The position numbers and the translations under genes were made by a program. A DNA stretch of 64,000 bases from Acidobacteriota bacterium (GTDB taxonomy: Bacteria; Acidobacteriota; Terriglobia; Terriglobales; Acidobacteriaceae), in assembly GCA_018268895.1 (NCBI GenBank), contig JAFDVP010000001.1, positions 1,550,001 to 1,614,000 on the forward strand, in the 5' to 3' direction. Positions 45,145 through 54,463 of the stretch are shown here, one piece after another. Position 1 is the stretch's first letter. The number at the start of each line of letters is the position of its first letter. The notes under the pieces were generated by a model. The model did no database searches, was not told the DNA's origin, and saw only the letters and a program-made list of their open reading frames with translations.

Positions 45145-45315
45145 ACTGGCTTGCGCGTCGGTGAACTCCTGGCCCTGCGCTGGGAGGACATTGACTTCGA
45201 GAACTTGGAGATTTGTGTCACCGAATCCATCTGGCATCAGGTTTTGGGTGTATGCAAAGCAGAGGCATCGGCTAGGCCGTCCCCGATGGGCACCACAGAA
45301 GCGAAATTCGCTTAG
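45145..45315 (+). pseudogene. tyrosine integrase remnant with in-frame internal deletion
   Basis: Reads TGLRVGELLALRWEDIDFEN, LEICVTESIWHQVLG, VCKAEASARPSPMG, then directly TTEAKFA and stop. The first part equals the region around the first catalytic Arg of the intact integrase at 55264 (TGLRVSELLALRWMDVDFEN), and the last seven residues equal its C-terminus (STEAKSA). The segment with HTFRHSF and the tyrosine is deleted in frame, and the N-terminal part is missing. It sits against the tRNA fragment exactly as the intact integrase sits against tRNA-Asp, so it marks an older related element. Confidence 0.88.
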
Positions 45316-45398
45316 TGTGCCCTATTGTGTCCTGAATTGCTTGTCACTGTAGAGGTCGCCATAGCTTCTAAGTCTTTTAGAATCTACGGCGGGAACGG

Positions 45399-45428
45399 AC
45401 GGGGCTCGAACCCGCGACCTCTGCCGTG
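45399..45428 (-). repeat. att-like copy of the tRNA-Asp 3' half (left boundary)
   Basis: These 30 bases are identical to 56557-56586, the T-arm to anticodon-stem part of tRNA-Asp. Similarity to the right copy extends leftward, with small changes, through the integrase 3' end (45295-45398 versus 56455-56556). To the right of 45428 the sequences diverge. It is not a working tRNA because the 5' half is absent. Confidence 0.9.
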
Positions 45429-45736
45429 GCTGCTCACTTAGGTAATCGAACTGCACGCTCATCCATAAGGCATGATCTCCCTCTCTAAGAGATTCGGAGA
45501 TAGGAATTGCCAGGATTCATTTTTTTATTGACGATGTCTGGTGATTGCATATAAAAGTATTTGCGCTAGAGAAAATTGAAATTGCTTGAAGAAAGCGTGC
45601 TTTGATAGGGGATTATCGACGCGAACAAACCCCTATGATCGCGAAGTTCCTCTCCAAGGGTGATTTTCCCCACACGTTTCGAAGGGTGCTAAAGAGGCAA
45701 GACGCAATCTGCATCGTTTAGGCGCTTGACCTCGAA

Positions 45737-45750
45737 TGTATACGTATTCA
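45737..45750. promoter_or_regulatory. LacI-type operator upstream of the island receptor gene
   Basis: TGTATACGTATTCA. The reverse complement of the site at 51513-51526 is TGTATACGGATACA, 12 of 14 identical. It lies 16 bp before the receptor start codon, where a bound repressor would block transcription. Confidence 0.65.
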
Positions 45751-45765
45751 GACAAGGGAGATTTT

Positions 45766-48700
45766 ATGAAATTTTGCCGTAACTCCACTTTGCCAGTAAT
45801 CGCAATTGTTTGTCTTGCCGTTTCAGGACAAGCACAGACCTCCAGCGGCACAATCAGTGGCCACATCGTCGATCAAACCGATGCGGTTGTACCTAATGCG
45901 GAGGTAAAGTTGATCAATCAGCAGACGGCTGTCATGATATCGACGCAGGTTCGTCCGAACGGAGACTTTATCTTTTCGAACGTGCAACCCGGAACATTCA
46001 CGGTAATCGTCCAGGCAAGCGGTTATAAGGAGCTGCGCAAGGTAAACCTCCAATTGAGTGCCTCGCAGGTCCTTTCGGCTGGCACGTTCGCTCTCCAGAT
46101 CGGTGAAGTCACTCAGTCAGTTACCGTGTCTGCGGAGATTACACCAATTCAGAACGGCAGTTCCGAGCGCTCTGGTGTGCTTGATAGCAAGCAGATTGAT
46201 AATCTGCTTGCGGTAGGGCGCGATGCCATGTCCTTCGTTCGAGTATTGCCGGGTGTAGTCGGGAGTGGCGGCAGTGCAAGCCTGGGAACGTCCAACACTC
46301 CGACCATCAATGGAGTTAACAGCGAGTACAACTCCGCGACGATCGATGGTGTTACCGGAAATACGCGCGGGCTCTCTACACTGGATACGCCTTTGAACCT
46401 TGATGCGGTTCAGGAAGTTACTGTGATGGCCTCGAACTATCAGGCGCAGTATGGAAAGACGGCAGGCGCAAACATAAATTTCGTCACTAAGAGCGGCACG
46501 CAGCAGTTCCATGGGGGAATCTACTATTACTTTCGCAACGAGGCATTGAACGCCAACAGCTACTTTACGAAATATAACGGCAGCCTTATCCGTCCGCGGT
46601 ACCGCTATAACACCTATGGCGGCACGATTGGAGGGCCCATCTATTGGCCGGGACACTTCAATGTGGCAAAAAACAAGCTATTCTTCTTCGTTTCGCTCGA
46701 GAACTCGCCAATTACCGCACCAGACGGCCTCAAGACTTACAAGGTACCGACAGCATTGGAAGTGAATGGCGATTTTTCGCAGAGCTATAACCAGGGGAAC
46801 GCCGTTCAGGATCCCGCACACCTGATCCGCGTCAAAGACCCAACGTCTAGTGGTAGTTGTGCTGTAAACTCTGCGACGCCCGGTGCAGGTTGCTTTCCGG
46901 GCAACGTCATTCCCGCAAGCCGGATCAATACGCAGGCCCAGGCGCTTCTGAAGGTTCTCTACAACAATACCCTCGCACTGAATCCGGGGTTCGCCGTAAA
47001 CAACCTCGGTGTGACGAATAACAACTACAACTACGCCACGAACTACTCGGGCGACAAACCAGTCAATCAAGAGATCTTCCGTGTCGACTACTTTCCTACG
47101 GAAAAGCTGCATATGTTCGGGCGCGGCGATCTGGAAACCGTCAACAATAACAGCTACAGTTCTCCAGCAAACAATCTGCCGTGGCTGATGAAGGTGAACT
47201 ATAAGACGTCCAATCCCAACTTCGTCTTCAATGTGATCTATACCTTCAGCCCAACACTAGTGAATGAGCTGAATCTGGGAACTGCAGGATGGAATGAATC
47301 GCAGCTTTACAACCCGGCGGATTTGGCCAAGGCTCAGCTAGACCCTAAGGGGTACAACATCCCGGCTTTGTACCCAGGCGTCAATCCTTTGAACCTGCTT
47401 CCATCGGCGAGCTTTGGTCTCACAAACTCAGCGAACTTTGGTTGGGATAGCCGCTTTCCTATGGGAAACAAGGTCAGGTCCTATAGCGCAACGGACAATG
47501 TAACGAAGATCATCGGCACACATAGCTTAAAATTTGGCGCCGACGCACAGACGGACTCCTATCTGCAGGTCAACCATAACCGGGTCGGCAACTTCTCTTA
47601 CGCACGGGATGCAAATAATCCCAACGACAGCAACTACGCGTATTCCAATGCGATGCTAGGAAACTTCGACACAATGACCGAGGTGACAGCGTTAGTCAAC
47701 TACAAGCCACGTACCAATACATTTGAGTGGTACGCACAGGATCAGTGGAAATTAACTAACAAGCTGACCCTTGACTACGGCTTGCGCTTCTCGTGGGCTA
47801 TGGCTCAACGATTATCGGCCGGCAACAACTTTGCCCCGGAGCTATATAAAGCTTCCAATGCACCGCTTTTATATCAGCCAACGACCAAAGATCCGAAGAC
47901 AGGGTTGTCTCGAGCCGTTGACCCGACAACAGGAGCTTTCGTGCCGGGGGCATGGGGCGGCCTCTTCGTACCCAATACAGGTAACCTTCAGAACGGCATC
48001 CTAAACGTCAATACGCCGGGTTATCCGCAGGGAACGCTGTATGGCAACGGGATAATTTATGCTCCACGCATTGGCTTTGCCTACGATCCATTTGGCCAAG
48101 GGAAAACGGTCGTTCGCGGAGGTTACGGCATCTTCTATAACGTGCGTGCGCGCTCTGGGCAGTCGGGCGACATGACAAATAACGCGCCAACGACTAACTC
48201 TCCGACGCAATACTATGGCAACCTCGATACGTTCCAGAACGCAGGATCGTTGAGCGGGCCCTATACCATCGGCCATGCGATCCCGCTGCATGCCCCTGTG
48301 GTTTCCACTATGAATACCAGCCTGGGTATCCAGCAAATGATGGGCGCGGGGGTTGTTCTTGATGTGGCTTATGTTGGCACTTTTGGCCGGCATCTGAGTA
48401 ACTACACTCCGATCAACACGGTTCCGTATAGCGCTCAATTCCTTTGGTCGAGCCAAAGCGCCGCTGGCGGAGTTTTGCCGGACAACTTCTTCCGTCCTTA
48501 TCCAGGATTCGGGACAATCAACATGCAGTACTTCAATCTCACATCCAGCTACAACTCCCTGCAGATTCGTGCGACCAAACGCTTCTCTAAAGGGTTGGAG
48601 TTTGGAGTGGCCTATACATGGTCCAAGTCGATGGACTACGGTTCGTGCCAGACAGCGTCGACCCAATCAGCGTCGTCCTGTTCTGAGTCTTACAACGTTA

Positions 48701-49374
48701 CCGTCGCCAATTATCAAAATCTACGCACATGGAACTACGGTCCAGCCAGTTTCGACATAAGGAACAACCTGGTTGCGAATTATCTCTGGAGCCTGCCTAA
48801 GGGCAGCAACGTCTGGAGCAACTTCTTGACCCGCGCGGTGCTGGATAACTGGCAGATATCAGGTATTGCTTCGCATCTCAGTGGCACCCCAGGTGGAATC
48901 ATCCTGAAAACAAGTAACAATGCGAATATCACTGGAGGTGGCGATGGCGCCAGGGTCAATCTTTTAGGAGACCCGATGCAGGGCGCTCCGCGCACTTTCA
49001 ATCAGTGGTTTAATACCAGCGTCGTGAGCGCTCCGGTCGCGGGCGTAGCCGCCACGAGTGCGACGAGCGGATACAAGCCAGGCGATCCAGGCAATGCTCC
49101 AAAGGTTAACTACTATCTTCCCGGTTACACCAATTTCGACACGGCGTTGTTCAAGAACATCCCTATCGAAGGAAAGTTGACTATGCAGTTCCGTCTTGAA
49201 ACATACAATACCTTCAATCACACGCAGTTCAACTCGCTCAACAATACGGCTACATTTGCGACCGCGGCCAGTGCAGCTAGCCCTCGACCCGCTCAAACGG
49301 ATGCTACGTTTGGAAGATTCAACGGAGCCAATAATCCTCGTTACTTGCAGTTGGCGCTTCGGATTAACTTCTAA
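45766..49374 (+). CDS. TonB-dependent receptor with carboxypeptidase-like N-terminal domain
   Basis: 1202 residues from ATG 45766 (AGGGAG six bases upstream). Signal peptide RNSTLPVIAIVCLAVSGQAQ; carboxypeptidase-regulatory domain (about 25-110: TISGHIVDQTDAVVPNAEVK to NVQPGTFTVIVQASGY); plug (LAVGRDAMSFVRVLPGVVG; INFVTKSGTQQFHGGIYYYF); large barrel ending YLQLALRINF with terminal Phe. Oar-like receptor for uptake of a polysaccharide fragment or other large ligand. The upstream LacI-type site and the neighbouring GH28-like enzyme and symporter suggest a pectin-type oligosaccharide. A terminator follows at 49385. Confidence 0.93.
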   Translation: MKFCRNSTLPVIAIVCLAVSGQAQTSSGTISGHIVDQTDAVVPNAEVKLINQQTAVMISTQVRPNGDFIFSNVQPGTFTVIVQASGYKELRKVNLQLSASQVLSAGTFALQIGEVTQSVTVSAEITPIQNGSSERSGVLDSKQIDNLLAVGRDAMSFVRVLPGVVGSGGSASLGTSNTPTINGVNSEYNSATIDGVTGNTRGLSTLDTPLNLDAVQEVTVMASNYQAQYGKTAGANINFVTKSGTQQFHGGIYYYFRNEALNANSYFTKYNGSLIRPRYRYNTYGGTIGGPIYWPGHFNVAKNKLFFFVSLENSPITAPDGLKTYKVPTALEVNGDFSQSYNQGNAVQDPAHLIRVKDPTSSGSCAVNSATPGAGCFPGNVIPASRINTQAQALLKVLYNNTLALNPGFAVNNLGVTNNNYNYATNYSGDKPVNQEIFRVDYFPTEKLHMFGRGDLETVNNNSYSSPANNLPWLMKVNYKTSNPNFVFNVIYTFSPTLVNELNLGTAGWNESQLYNPADLAKAQLDPKGYNIPALYPGVNPLNLLPSASFGLTNSANFGWDSRFPMGNKVRSYSATDNVTKIIGTHSLKFGADAQTDSYLQVNHNRVGNFSYARDANNPNDSNYAYSNAMLGNFDTMTEVTALVNYKPRTNTFEWYAQDQWKLTNKLTLDYGLRFSWAMAQRLSAGNNFAPELYKASNAPLLYQPTTKDPKTGLSRAVDPTTGAFVPGAWGGLFVPNTGNLQNGILNVNTPGYPQGTLYGNGIIYAPRIGFAYDPFGQGKTVVRGGYGIFYNVRARSGQSGDMTNNAPTTNSPTQYYGNLDTFQNAGSLSGPYTIGHAIPLHAPVVSTMNTSLGIQQMMGAGVVLDVAYVGTFGRHLSNYTPINTVPYSAQFLWSSQSAAGGVLPDNFFRPYPGFGTINMQYFNLTSSYNSLQIRATKRFSKGLEFGVAYTWSKSMDYGSCQTASTQSASSCSESYNVTVANYQNLRTWNYGPASFDIRNNLVANYLWSLPKGSNVWSNFLTRAVLDNWQISGIASHLSGTPGGIILKTSNNANITGGGDGARVNLLGDPMQGAPRTFNQWFNTSVVSAPVAGVAATSATSGYKPGDPGNAPKVNYYLPGYTNFDTALFKNIPIEGKLTMQFRLETYNTFNHTQFNSLNNTATFATAASAASPRPAQTDATFGRFNGANNPRYLQLALRINF

Positions 49375-49384
49375 CTCACAGGGC

Positions 49385-49426
49385 AGCTCGACACCGCCAC
49401 GTCTATCTTGAGTGCGGTGTCGAGCT
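49385..49426 (+). terminator. terminator between convergent receptor and GH28-like genes
   Basis: AGCTCGACACCGC (49385-49397) pairs with GCGGTGTCGAGCT (49414-49426), 13 bp, loop 16 nt, then TTAAGC. It lies 10 bp after the receptor stop. The rest of the gap to 49670 has no gene. Confidence 0.72.
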
Positions 49427-49670
49427 TTAAGCTTGTAACCCGAATGTTGGCAATAGAGATTCAGATGCACCTAACTCCAACCTCCTATGTCCCGCGGAGT
49501 AGGTTTGCGATGCATCGTTGTTGCGACGAGTCCACTCGAGCAGTTGAAGCCCCTGTTCTTGGGCAAATGCGCTCCGACAGTGAAGAGAGCCGCCAGGCGC
49601 TTCCAAGTGCCCTAGCGGCTGCTGATTAGGCTCATAGGCGGAAGGTTTGCAAACAGATTGGGAAAGCGGC

Positions 49671-51449
49671 TTAGTCTCGTAACCTGACAGCTTTCTCCAG
49701 AGCGCCGTCCTGAAATATTGTTGGCTTCGCGGCATATGAGATATCCCCACCGTCGATTACGATGCGCTCATTTCCTGCTCCCTCTACCTGCAGAAACACT
49801 GCTGCCGGTGTGAGCAAGCGGGGTGCTGTCATGAGCACGTGTTTGCTGTCGATCATACGGACTACGGTTTCAGCTTCAGGATTTCCGTCGATACTAATTC
49901 CATTGACCGCAGCGTCTGTCACGTTGTCAAAGATCACGGCTGGACGGAGGTCTGGCGAACTTACTTCCAGGCGAAGATTCTGCACAGTCAGCCCGTGTAC
50001 TCCGCGTGCATATAGACCGTAGGCTGGCATCGGTCCAAGCATGAAATACTCACCGGCAATCTCCGGTAGCTTGCGCCTTGCGCCATCTTCAGCCGTTCCG
50101 CCACCACCAAATGTGAGATGGATGTCTTCAAGCGAGATGTTCTCCATCGTCGCTCCTCCGACACAATTGAACACGATACACGACATCTTTTCGCCGGGAT
50201 TGACGACGCTGGTTACCTCTGCCTCCGATAGCTGCCCAGGATTCGTCGTGACATTGCCATGGATGTGACTGAAGGAGATATTTCTCATAACTGCGGGAGT
50301 GGTAGTTCCTGGAGGCGTACCCGTGCTCATGTCATCCTTTGCGGCAGCGGCGGCATTTTGCGGGGCCACTGTCCGACGAGGGCCAACGCCTACGTGGATG
50401 GGCCCAGTCACGTTGTCCAAAACAAGATTTGAGAAAGCAATGTTCTCGTATCGCGATCCGGGATTACCCTGGAACTTGATCGGGCAACCATATACCTCGT
50501 AAAGCACGCAGTTCGATATTGAGATGTTTTGCGCGAAGCCACCGCCAAAACGGAAGACAGACCAACGTGTGCTGAAGATACTATTTGCAATCGTCACAAA
50601 CTGACAGCTTCCGAATAAAGCGCAGGCGTCGTCTTGTGCGAGAACGATGCAGTTATTAACCGTAACGTATTGTGCGCTGATGAAGTGGAATCCGTCATTG
50701 TTGCCGTTAACGCGATTGTGGATATAGAGACTATCCATGTGCACACGCTTGCTTTGGATCACGCGAATGCTGTGGTATGCGCAGTCGATGAGATCAAGAC
50801 TGCGAATCGTAAGGCCTTCGCAACGATATACCAGTACATGGTAGGGACGACTCGCACCGCCGATTCCACTGGGAGGCTTTGCACCACGTATCTTCGAATG
50901 AAACTGCGCGCCCTGTCCATCAATGGTCCCAGGCCCTTGGATTGTCACGTTCTTTGCATTCACGGCAAAAAGGAGCGCCCAGTTGCCATCCACAAGCGTC
51001 GTGTCACCGCTCAAAGGAATTGCATCGACGGCGTGATATTGCTTTCCGTCGCCGCTCCCTAAAAGTTTGCCCCCTGCGGCGATGTGCAGTGTGACATTGC
51101 TCTTCAACTCAACAGTACCAATTTGAAACACTCCCGCTGGAACCAAAACGGTGCCGCCGCCATCATGCGTGCAAGCATCGATTGCCGCTTGCAAAGCTGC
51201 GGTATCCATCGTTGTCCCGTCTCCCTTTGCGCCAAAGGCGCGTATGTTGTAGACGCGTGCACCCAGATCGATGGTTATCGCTCCCTTACGTTGCGATGCC
51301 TCGGCTTCCAAATTGTCGGGCCGCATGAGGCTGAGAGCTGTTGCTGCAGCCACCGCGCTGGCCGGAGCATGACTCAGCCATTGTCGCCGAGTCACAAAAG
51401 TGCGTTCCGTTTTGTCGTTAGGGCACTGAGTTGTCAATGTGTACCTCAT
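49671..51449 (-). CDS. GH28-like right-handed beta-helix enzyme, exported
   Basis: 592 residues. A twin-arginine-like leader (FVTRRQWLSHAPASAVAAAT) is followed by the beta-helix start NIRAFGAKGDGTTMDTAALQ and AAIDACTHDGGGTVLVPAG. GH28 active-site parts visible: NGNNDGFHF (motif I, NxD) and AQDDACALFGS (motif II, QDD). The usual third motif with a catalytic-pair histidine (G-H-G) is not seen; the sequence instead runs CQFVTIANSIFSTRWSVFRF. It may therefore be a variant polygalacturonase or rhamnogalacturonan enzyme, or a lyase/epimerase. Expressed divergently from the LacI gene. Confidence 0.82.
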   Translation of the reverse strand: MRYTLTTQCPNDKTERTFVTRRQWLSHAPASAVAAATALSLMRPDNLEAEASQRKGAITIDLGARVYNIRAFGAKGDGTTMDTAALQAAIDACTHDGGGTVLVPAGVFQIGTVELKSNVTLHIAAGGKLLGSGDGKQYHAVDAIPLSGDTTLVDGNWALLFAVNAKNVTIQGPGTIDGQGAQFHSKIRGAKPPSGIGGASRPYHVLVYRCEGLTIRSLDLIDCAYHSIRVIQSKRVHMDSLYIHNRVNGNNDGFHFISAQYVTVNNCIVLAQDDACALFGSCQFVTIANSIFSTRWSVFRFGGGFAQNISISNCVLYEVYGCPIKFQGNPGSRYENIAFSNLVLDNVTGPIHVGVGPRRTVAPQNAAAAAKDDMSTGTPPGTTTPAVMRNISFSHIHGNVTTNPGQLSEAEVTSVVNPGEKMSCIVFNCVGGATMENISLEDIHLTFGGGGTAEDGARRKLPEIAGEYFMLGPMPAYGLYARGVHGLTVQNLRLEVSSPDLRPAVIFDNVTDAAVNGISIDGNPEAETVVRMIDSKHVLMTAPRLLTPAAVFLQVEGAGNERIVIDGGDISYAAKPTIFQDGALEKAVRLRD

Positions 51450-51512
51450 GGTGAATGGAAGAGATGGAAGTGCTAGGTGAAACGCGTGTCACGATGTGCA
51501 AGACACCTTAAA

Positions 51513-51526
51513 TGTATCCGTATACA
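51513..51526. promoter_or_regulatory. LacI-type operator between the GH28-like and LacI genes
   Basis: TGTATCCGTATACA, a near-palindrome with a central CG, which is typical of LacI family sites. It matches the site at 45737-45750 at 12 of 14 positions when reverse-complemented. Its place between divergent genes fits control of both. Confidence 0.68.
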
Positions 51527-51615
51527 ATAGTCAACAAAGATAAACTGGCAACGCTACAAGAGTGTACGTGACTCCTTCTAGATGTTTTTGCCGCACCAGG
51601 AGCTAAAGCACAGTT

Positions 51616-52614
51616 ATGGACATGCGTGACATCGCGAAACTCGCAGGAGTTTCCAGTGCGACCGTATCCCGTGTTATCAACGGTTCCAACCTTGTACGTC
51701 CAAAAACAGCAGAGCGTGTCCGTAAGGTACTGGAAGAGACAAAATTCATCCCTAATGGTAGTGCCACTACATTGAAGTACGGTAGAAGCAGTACCTACGG
51801 CCTCATCATTCCAGATATTACAAATCCATTTTTTCCGGAGTTTATCCGTTGTTTTGAGGCGATCCTTGCAGAAAACAACCAAGATATGCTGATGGCAATG
51901 ACCGATTTGCATGTGTCACGGATGCAGCAAACTATTCGCCGCATGTTGGTCCGTCAGGTTGATGGCGTTGCGCTTCTCGCCGCTGAAATTGAGACCGAAC
52001 CGATCGAGGCTCTTCTGCACAACCGGGTTCCCCTCGTTACCTTGGACCGCCGGATCGTCGGACCTGGACTTGGCGATGTTTCTATTGACTATTTGAGCGG
52101 TATGCGACAAGCCATCGCACATCTTAAGGAACATCGCCATCGCAAGATCGCCTACATTGGGGGGTCACCTGGTTTGACTATCTCCGATCACCGCGTCCAT
52201 GCCTTTAAAGCTGCCATGGCTGAAGCGAATCTCACCGTTGAACCAGCCTTTGTCCGAGCTGGTAACTACCGCGTCACCGGTGGTGAGAAGGGTATGTCAG
52301 AATTATTGGCTCTCAAAGTCCGCCCCACCGCCATCATGGCCACCAATGACCTCACGGCAATTGGCGCCCTGCGTGTCATTCATCGTGCAGGCTATTCCGT
52401 GCCCGGGCAATTCTCCGTTGTTGGTTTTGACGATATCGAGTTGAGTGATATCGTCTATCCTCCACTTACAACTCTTCGTCTCCCTCGTAATATTCTGGCG
52501 GAAGCCTTCTTCAAAGCACTCGCGAGTAGTGGCAAAGACCCACATGCTGTAGGGAAGAGATATAGAGTGCATACAGAGCTTGTTGTGCGTGATTCGACTG
52601 GGCCGGTTCGATAA
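51616..52614 (+). CDS. LacI family transcriptional regulator
   Basis: 332 residues. DNA-binding domain at the very start: MRDIAKLAGVSSATVSRVIN, GSNLVRPKTAERVRKVLEET, then the sensor domain GLIIPDITNPFFPEFIRCFE, HRKIAYIGGSPGLTISDHR, ATNDLTAIGALRVIHRAG and FSVVGFDDIELSDIVYPPLT. A full-length, intact repressor that should bind a sugar released by the GH28-like enzyme. Candidate operators are the two shared 14-bp sites at 45737 and 51513. Confidence 0.95.
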   Translation: MDMRDIAKLAGVSSATVSRVINGSNLVRPKTAERVRKVLEETKFIPNGSATTLKYGRSSTYGLIIPDITNPFFPEFIRCFEAILAENNQDMLMAMTDLHVSRMQQTIRRMLVRQVDGVALLAAEIETEPIEALLHNRVPLVTLDRRIVGPGLGDVSIDYLSGMRQAIAHLKEHRHRKIAYIGGSPGLTISDHRVHAFKAAMAEANLTVEPAFVRAGNYRVTGGEKGMSELLALKVRPTAIMATNDLTAIGALRVIHRAGYSVPGQFSVVGFDDIELSDIVYPPLTTLRLPRNILAEAFFKALASSGKDPHAVGKRYRVHTELVVRDSTGPVR

Positions 52615-52637
52615 CCGTTTGTCGTCTCAGAGCGTCT

Positions 52638-54233
52638 TTATCGAAAGACGAAATTCAGCGCGACGCACACAATGAGTACCAGACCGGCAAGTACTAGAGA
52701 GCTTGTGGCTATTTTTTCTCTTGTCGGTCGAGTGAAATACGTCAACCCCGCAAGGGCCCCGATGCTCTTTTTCTTGGTGAATAAACTCACCAAAATATTG
52801 ACCACGAGACTTGCCGCAAATCCATAAATAGCTCCGTAGAAACCTGCAAGCAGGTCGCTGCCATAGTGGATTGTGCCTATCCTTACCGCAAAATTGTGGC
52901 TCGTTGCGATAAGAACACCTATGACCAATCCCCACAGACCCGCCGCCGGTGTCGCCCAGGTTGTAAACATGCCCAAGAGGAACGATGCAAATAGTGGAGC
53001 ATCAAAAAGAGAGAAGACTAGCGTTTGGTAGTCCATGAGATTGCCGAAGTGCAACGCAATATAGGCGGTTGTCATGCTTAGACCGCAAGCCCCCACGGTG
53101 GAAGCGCGCCCCATCAATAAATAGTGTTTGTCCGTAGCAGTCCTCTGAATGTAAGTTCTGTAGAGATCTTGTGTCCAGATGACGGATAATGCACTGATAT
53201 TACCCGCCAATCCAGACATTAGACTTGCAAGGATGGCGCAAAGCCCAAGTGCAAGGAGCCCTGCTCCGTAGTGGTGACTCATCATCGCGGTCAGTGCCTG
53301 ATCGAATTGAATCGCCCCGCCTGGTTTGATTAAAAGAATTGCCGCCGCTGTTCCGGGAACAACTAGCAATATCGGAAAGAACATTTTGAAAACTGCTGCT
53401 ATCAGCGGAGTCTGAATCGCATTCTGCAAATTCCGAGCAGTCAGCGCCCGCTGGATGATCAGGAAGTCAGTACACCAGTAGCCGAAGCTTAGAACCGCTC
53501 CCAAACCGAAAATGACACCTGTTCTATCGAGCTTTGCGCCCGTCGGATTCATCCATGGCAGCGCCGTCCAGATGTGAGCCATCTCGTGGGGCAGTCGAGT
53601 TCTTATTCCGGCAATGCCGTCAAAATCATGAAGGATCTTGTACGTCAACGGAAGAACTCCCGCAATAGTGAGAACGAACTGAAGAATCTCGGTATAGATT
53701 GTTGCTCGCAGTCCGCCTAATGCTGTGTAACAAAGCACAACAGAGCAGGCAAGAAATGAGATACGAGAAAAACTCCAGCCCAGGAAGGCATGGAGGACCG
53801 CAGATATTGCATAGAGACTAATGCCGGCGACCAAGGCCATCCTCGCTGCCAGGCAGCATGAGCTGAACAAATGTGTCGCGTCGTTGTATCGAATTCGAAG
53901 GAAGTCCGGAACCGTCAGCGCCCGGCTATTGTGGTAGATGGGCATCATAAACAAGGCGAGAAAGATCATCGCAGGCACGGCACCGATCCAATAGAAGTGC
54001 AATGCAGCTAGCCCATACTTCGCACTAGCCGATGTGATACCGACGATTTCAAGCGCTCCACAGTTTGCTGCTAGAAATGCGATCGATGTAACTGAAGCAG
54101 GCATCGAATGCCTGGCGTGCAAAAAAGAACGGGAATCCTTCGTGTTCCTGCGCACAACGTAGCCTATGAATACAACCGCTGCGAGATACGGGACCAAAAT
54201 TACCAGCGTCACATTTGAGACGGAGAAACTCAA
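52638..54233 (-). CDS. sodium:solute symporter (SSS family)
   Basis: 531 residues from TTG 54233 (AGGAAG just upstream; a stop codon blocks any longer start). About 13-14 membrane segments. VPYLAAVVFIGYVVRRNTKD, SFLHARHSMPASVTSIAFLA, GISLYAISAVLHAFLGWSFS, GGLRATIYTEILQFVLTIAG and LSFGYWCTDFLIIQRALTAR are SSS marks of the sugar branch. It is convergent with the LacI gene (23 bp apart). As the inner-membrane importer it completes the receptor, enzyme, regulator set of this island. Confidence 0.92.
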   Translation of the reverse strand: MSFSVSNVTLVILVPYLAAVVFIGYVVRRNTKDSRSFLHARHSMPASVTSIAFLAANCGALEIVGITSASAKYGLAALHFYWIGAVPAMIFLALFMMPIYHNSRALTVPDFLRIRYNDATHLFSSCCLAARMALVAGISLYAISAVLHAFLGWSFSRISFLACSVVLCYTALGGLRATIYTEILQFVLTIAGVLPLTYKILHDFDGIAGIRTRLPHEMAHIWTALPWMNPTGAKLDRTGVIFGLGAVLSFGYWCTDFLIIQRALTARNLQNAIQTPLIAAVFKMFFPILLVVPGTAAAILLIKPGGAIQFDQALTAMMSHHYGAGLLALGLCAILASLMSGLAGNISALSVIWTQDLYRTYIQRTATDKHYLLMGRASTVGACGLSMTTAYIALHFGNLMDYQTLVFSLFDAPLFASFLLGMFTTWATPAAGLWGLVIGVLIATSHNFAVRIGTIHYGSDLLAGFYGAIYGFAASLVVNILVSLFTKKKSIGALAGLTYFTRPTREKIATSSLVLAGLVLIVCVALNFVFR

Positions 54234-54463
54234 AGCTTCCTGCTTTTACCTGCCAGACGATTTTGGAACGGTGCGTACTGATTTTTTACGTCACTGTAGA
54301 CTTAAGCGCAACAATGATTCAGAAGTGGAAGCTGAGCAGACTATGCTGTCAGGGTTATGCCACAGTCAGAACGCAAAGAATGAATGGGACCAAAAAGACC
54401 CACGCCAGCAAATTGGGCGGACTCAGCGGATATTGTGCCCAGACTATCGCGATGGTTTCTGGT
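54234..54463. other. non-coding gap upstream of the symporter
   Basis: Carries the symporter promoter region. No gene, and no copy of the 14-bp LacI-type site, is seen. A short C/G repeat (CCCCAGGATTTTCGGGG, near 54479-54495) lies at its right edge within the neighbouring remnant. Confidence 0.4.

Larger units (their letters stand above)
45008..45765. other. intergenic zone holding terminator, integrase scar, tRNA fragment and promoter
   Basis: No intact gene. In order it holds a minus-strand terminator (45065-45108), an internally deleted integrase copy (45145-45315), the tRNA-Asp 3' copy (45399-45428), an AT-rich stretch (about 45510-45600) and the receptor promoter with a LacI-type site (45737-45750). 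Confidence 0.7.

Noticed and set aside
45399..45428. A second tRNA-Asp gene
   Set aside because: Only the 3' half is present; acceptor 5' strand, D-arm and anticodon are missing, so it is an att copy.
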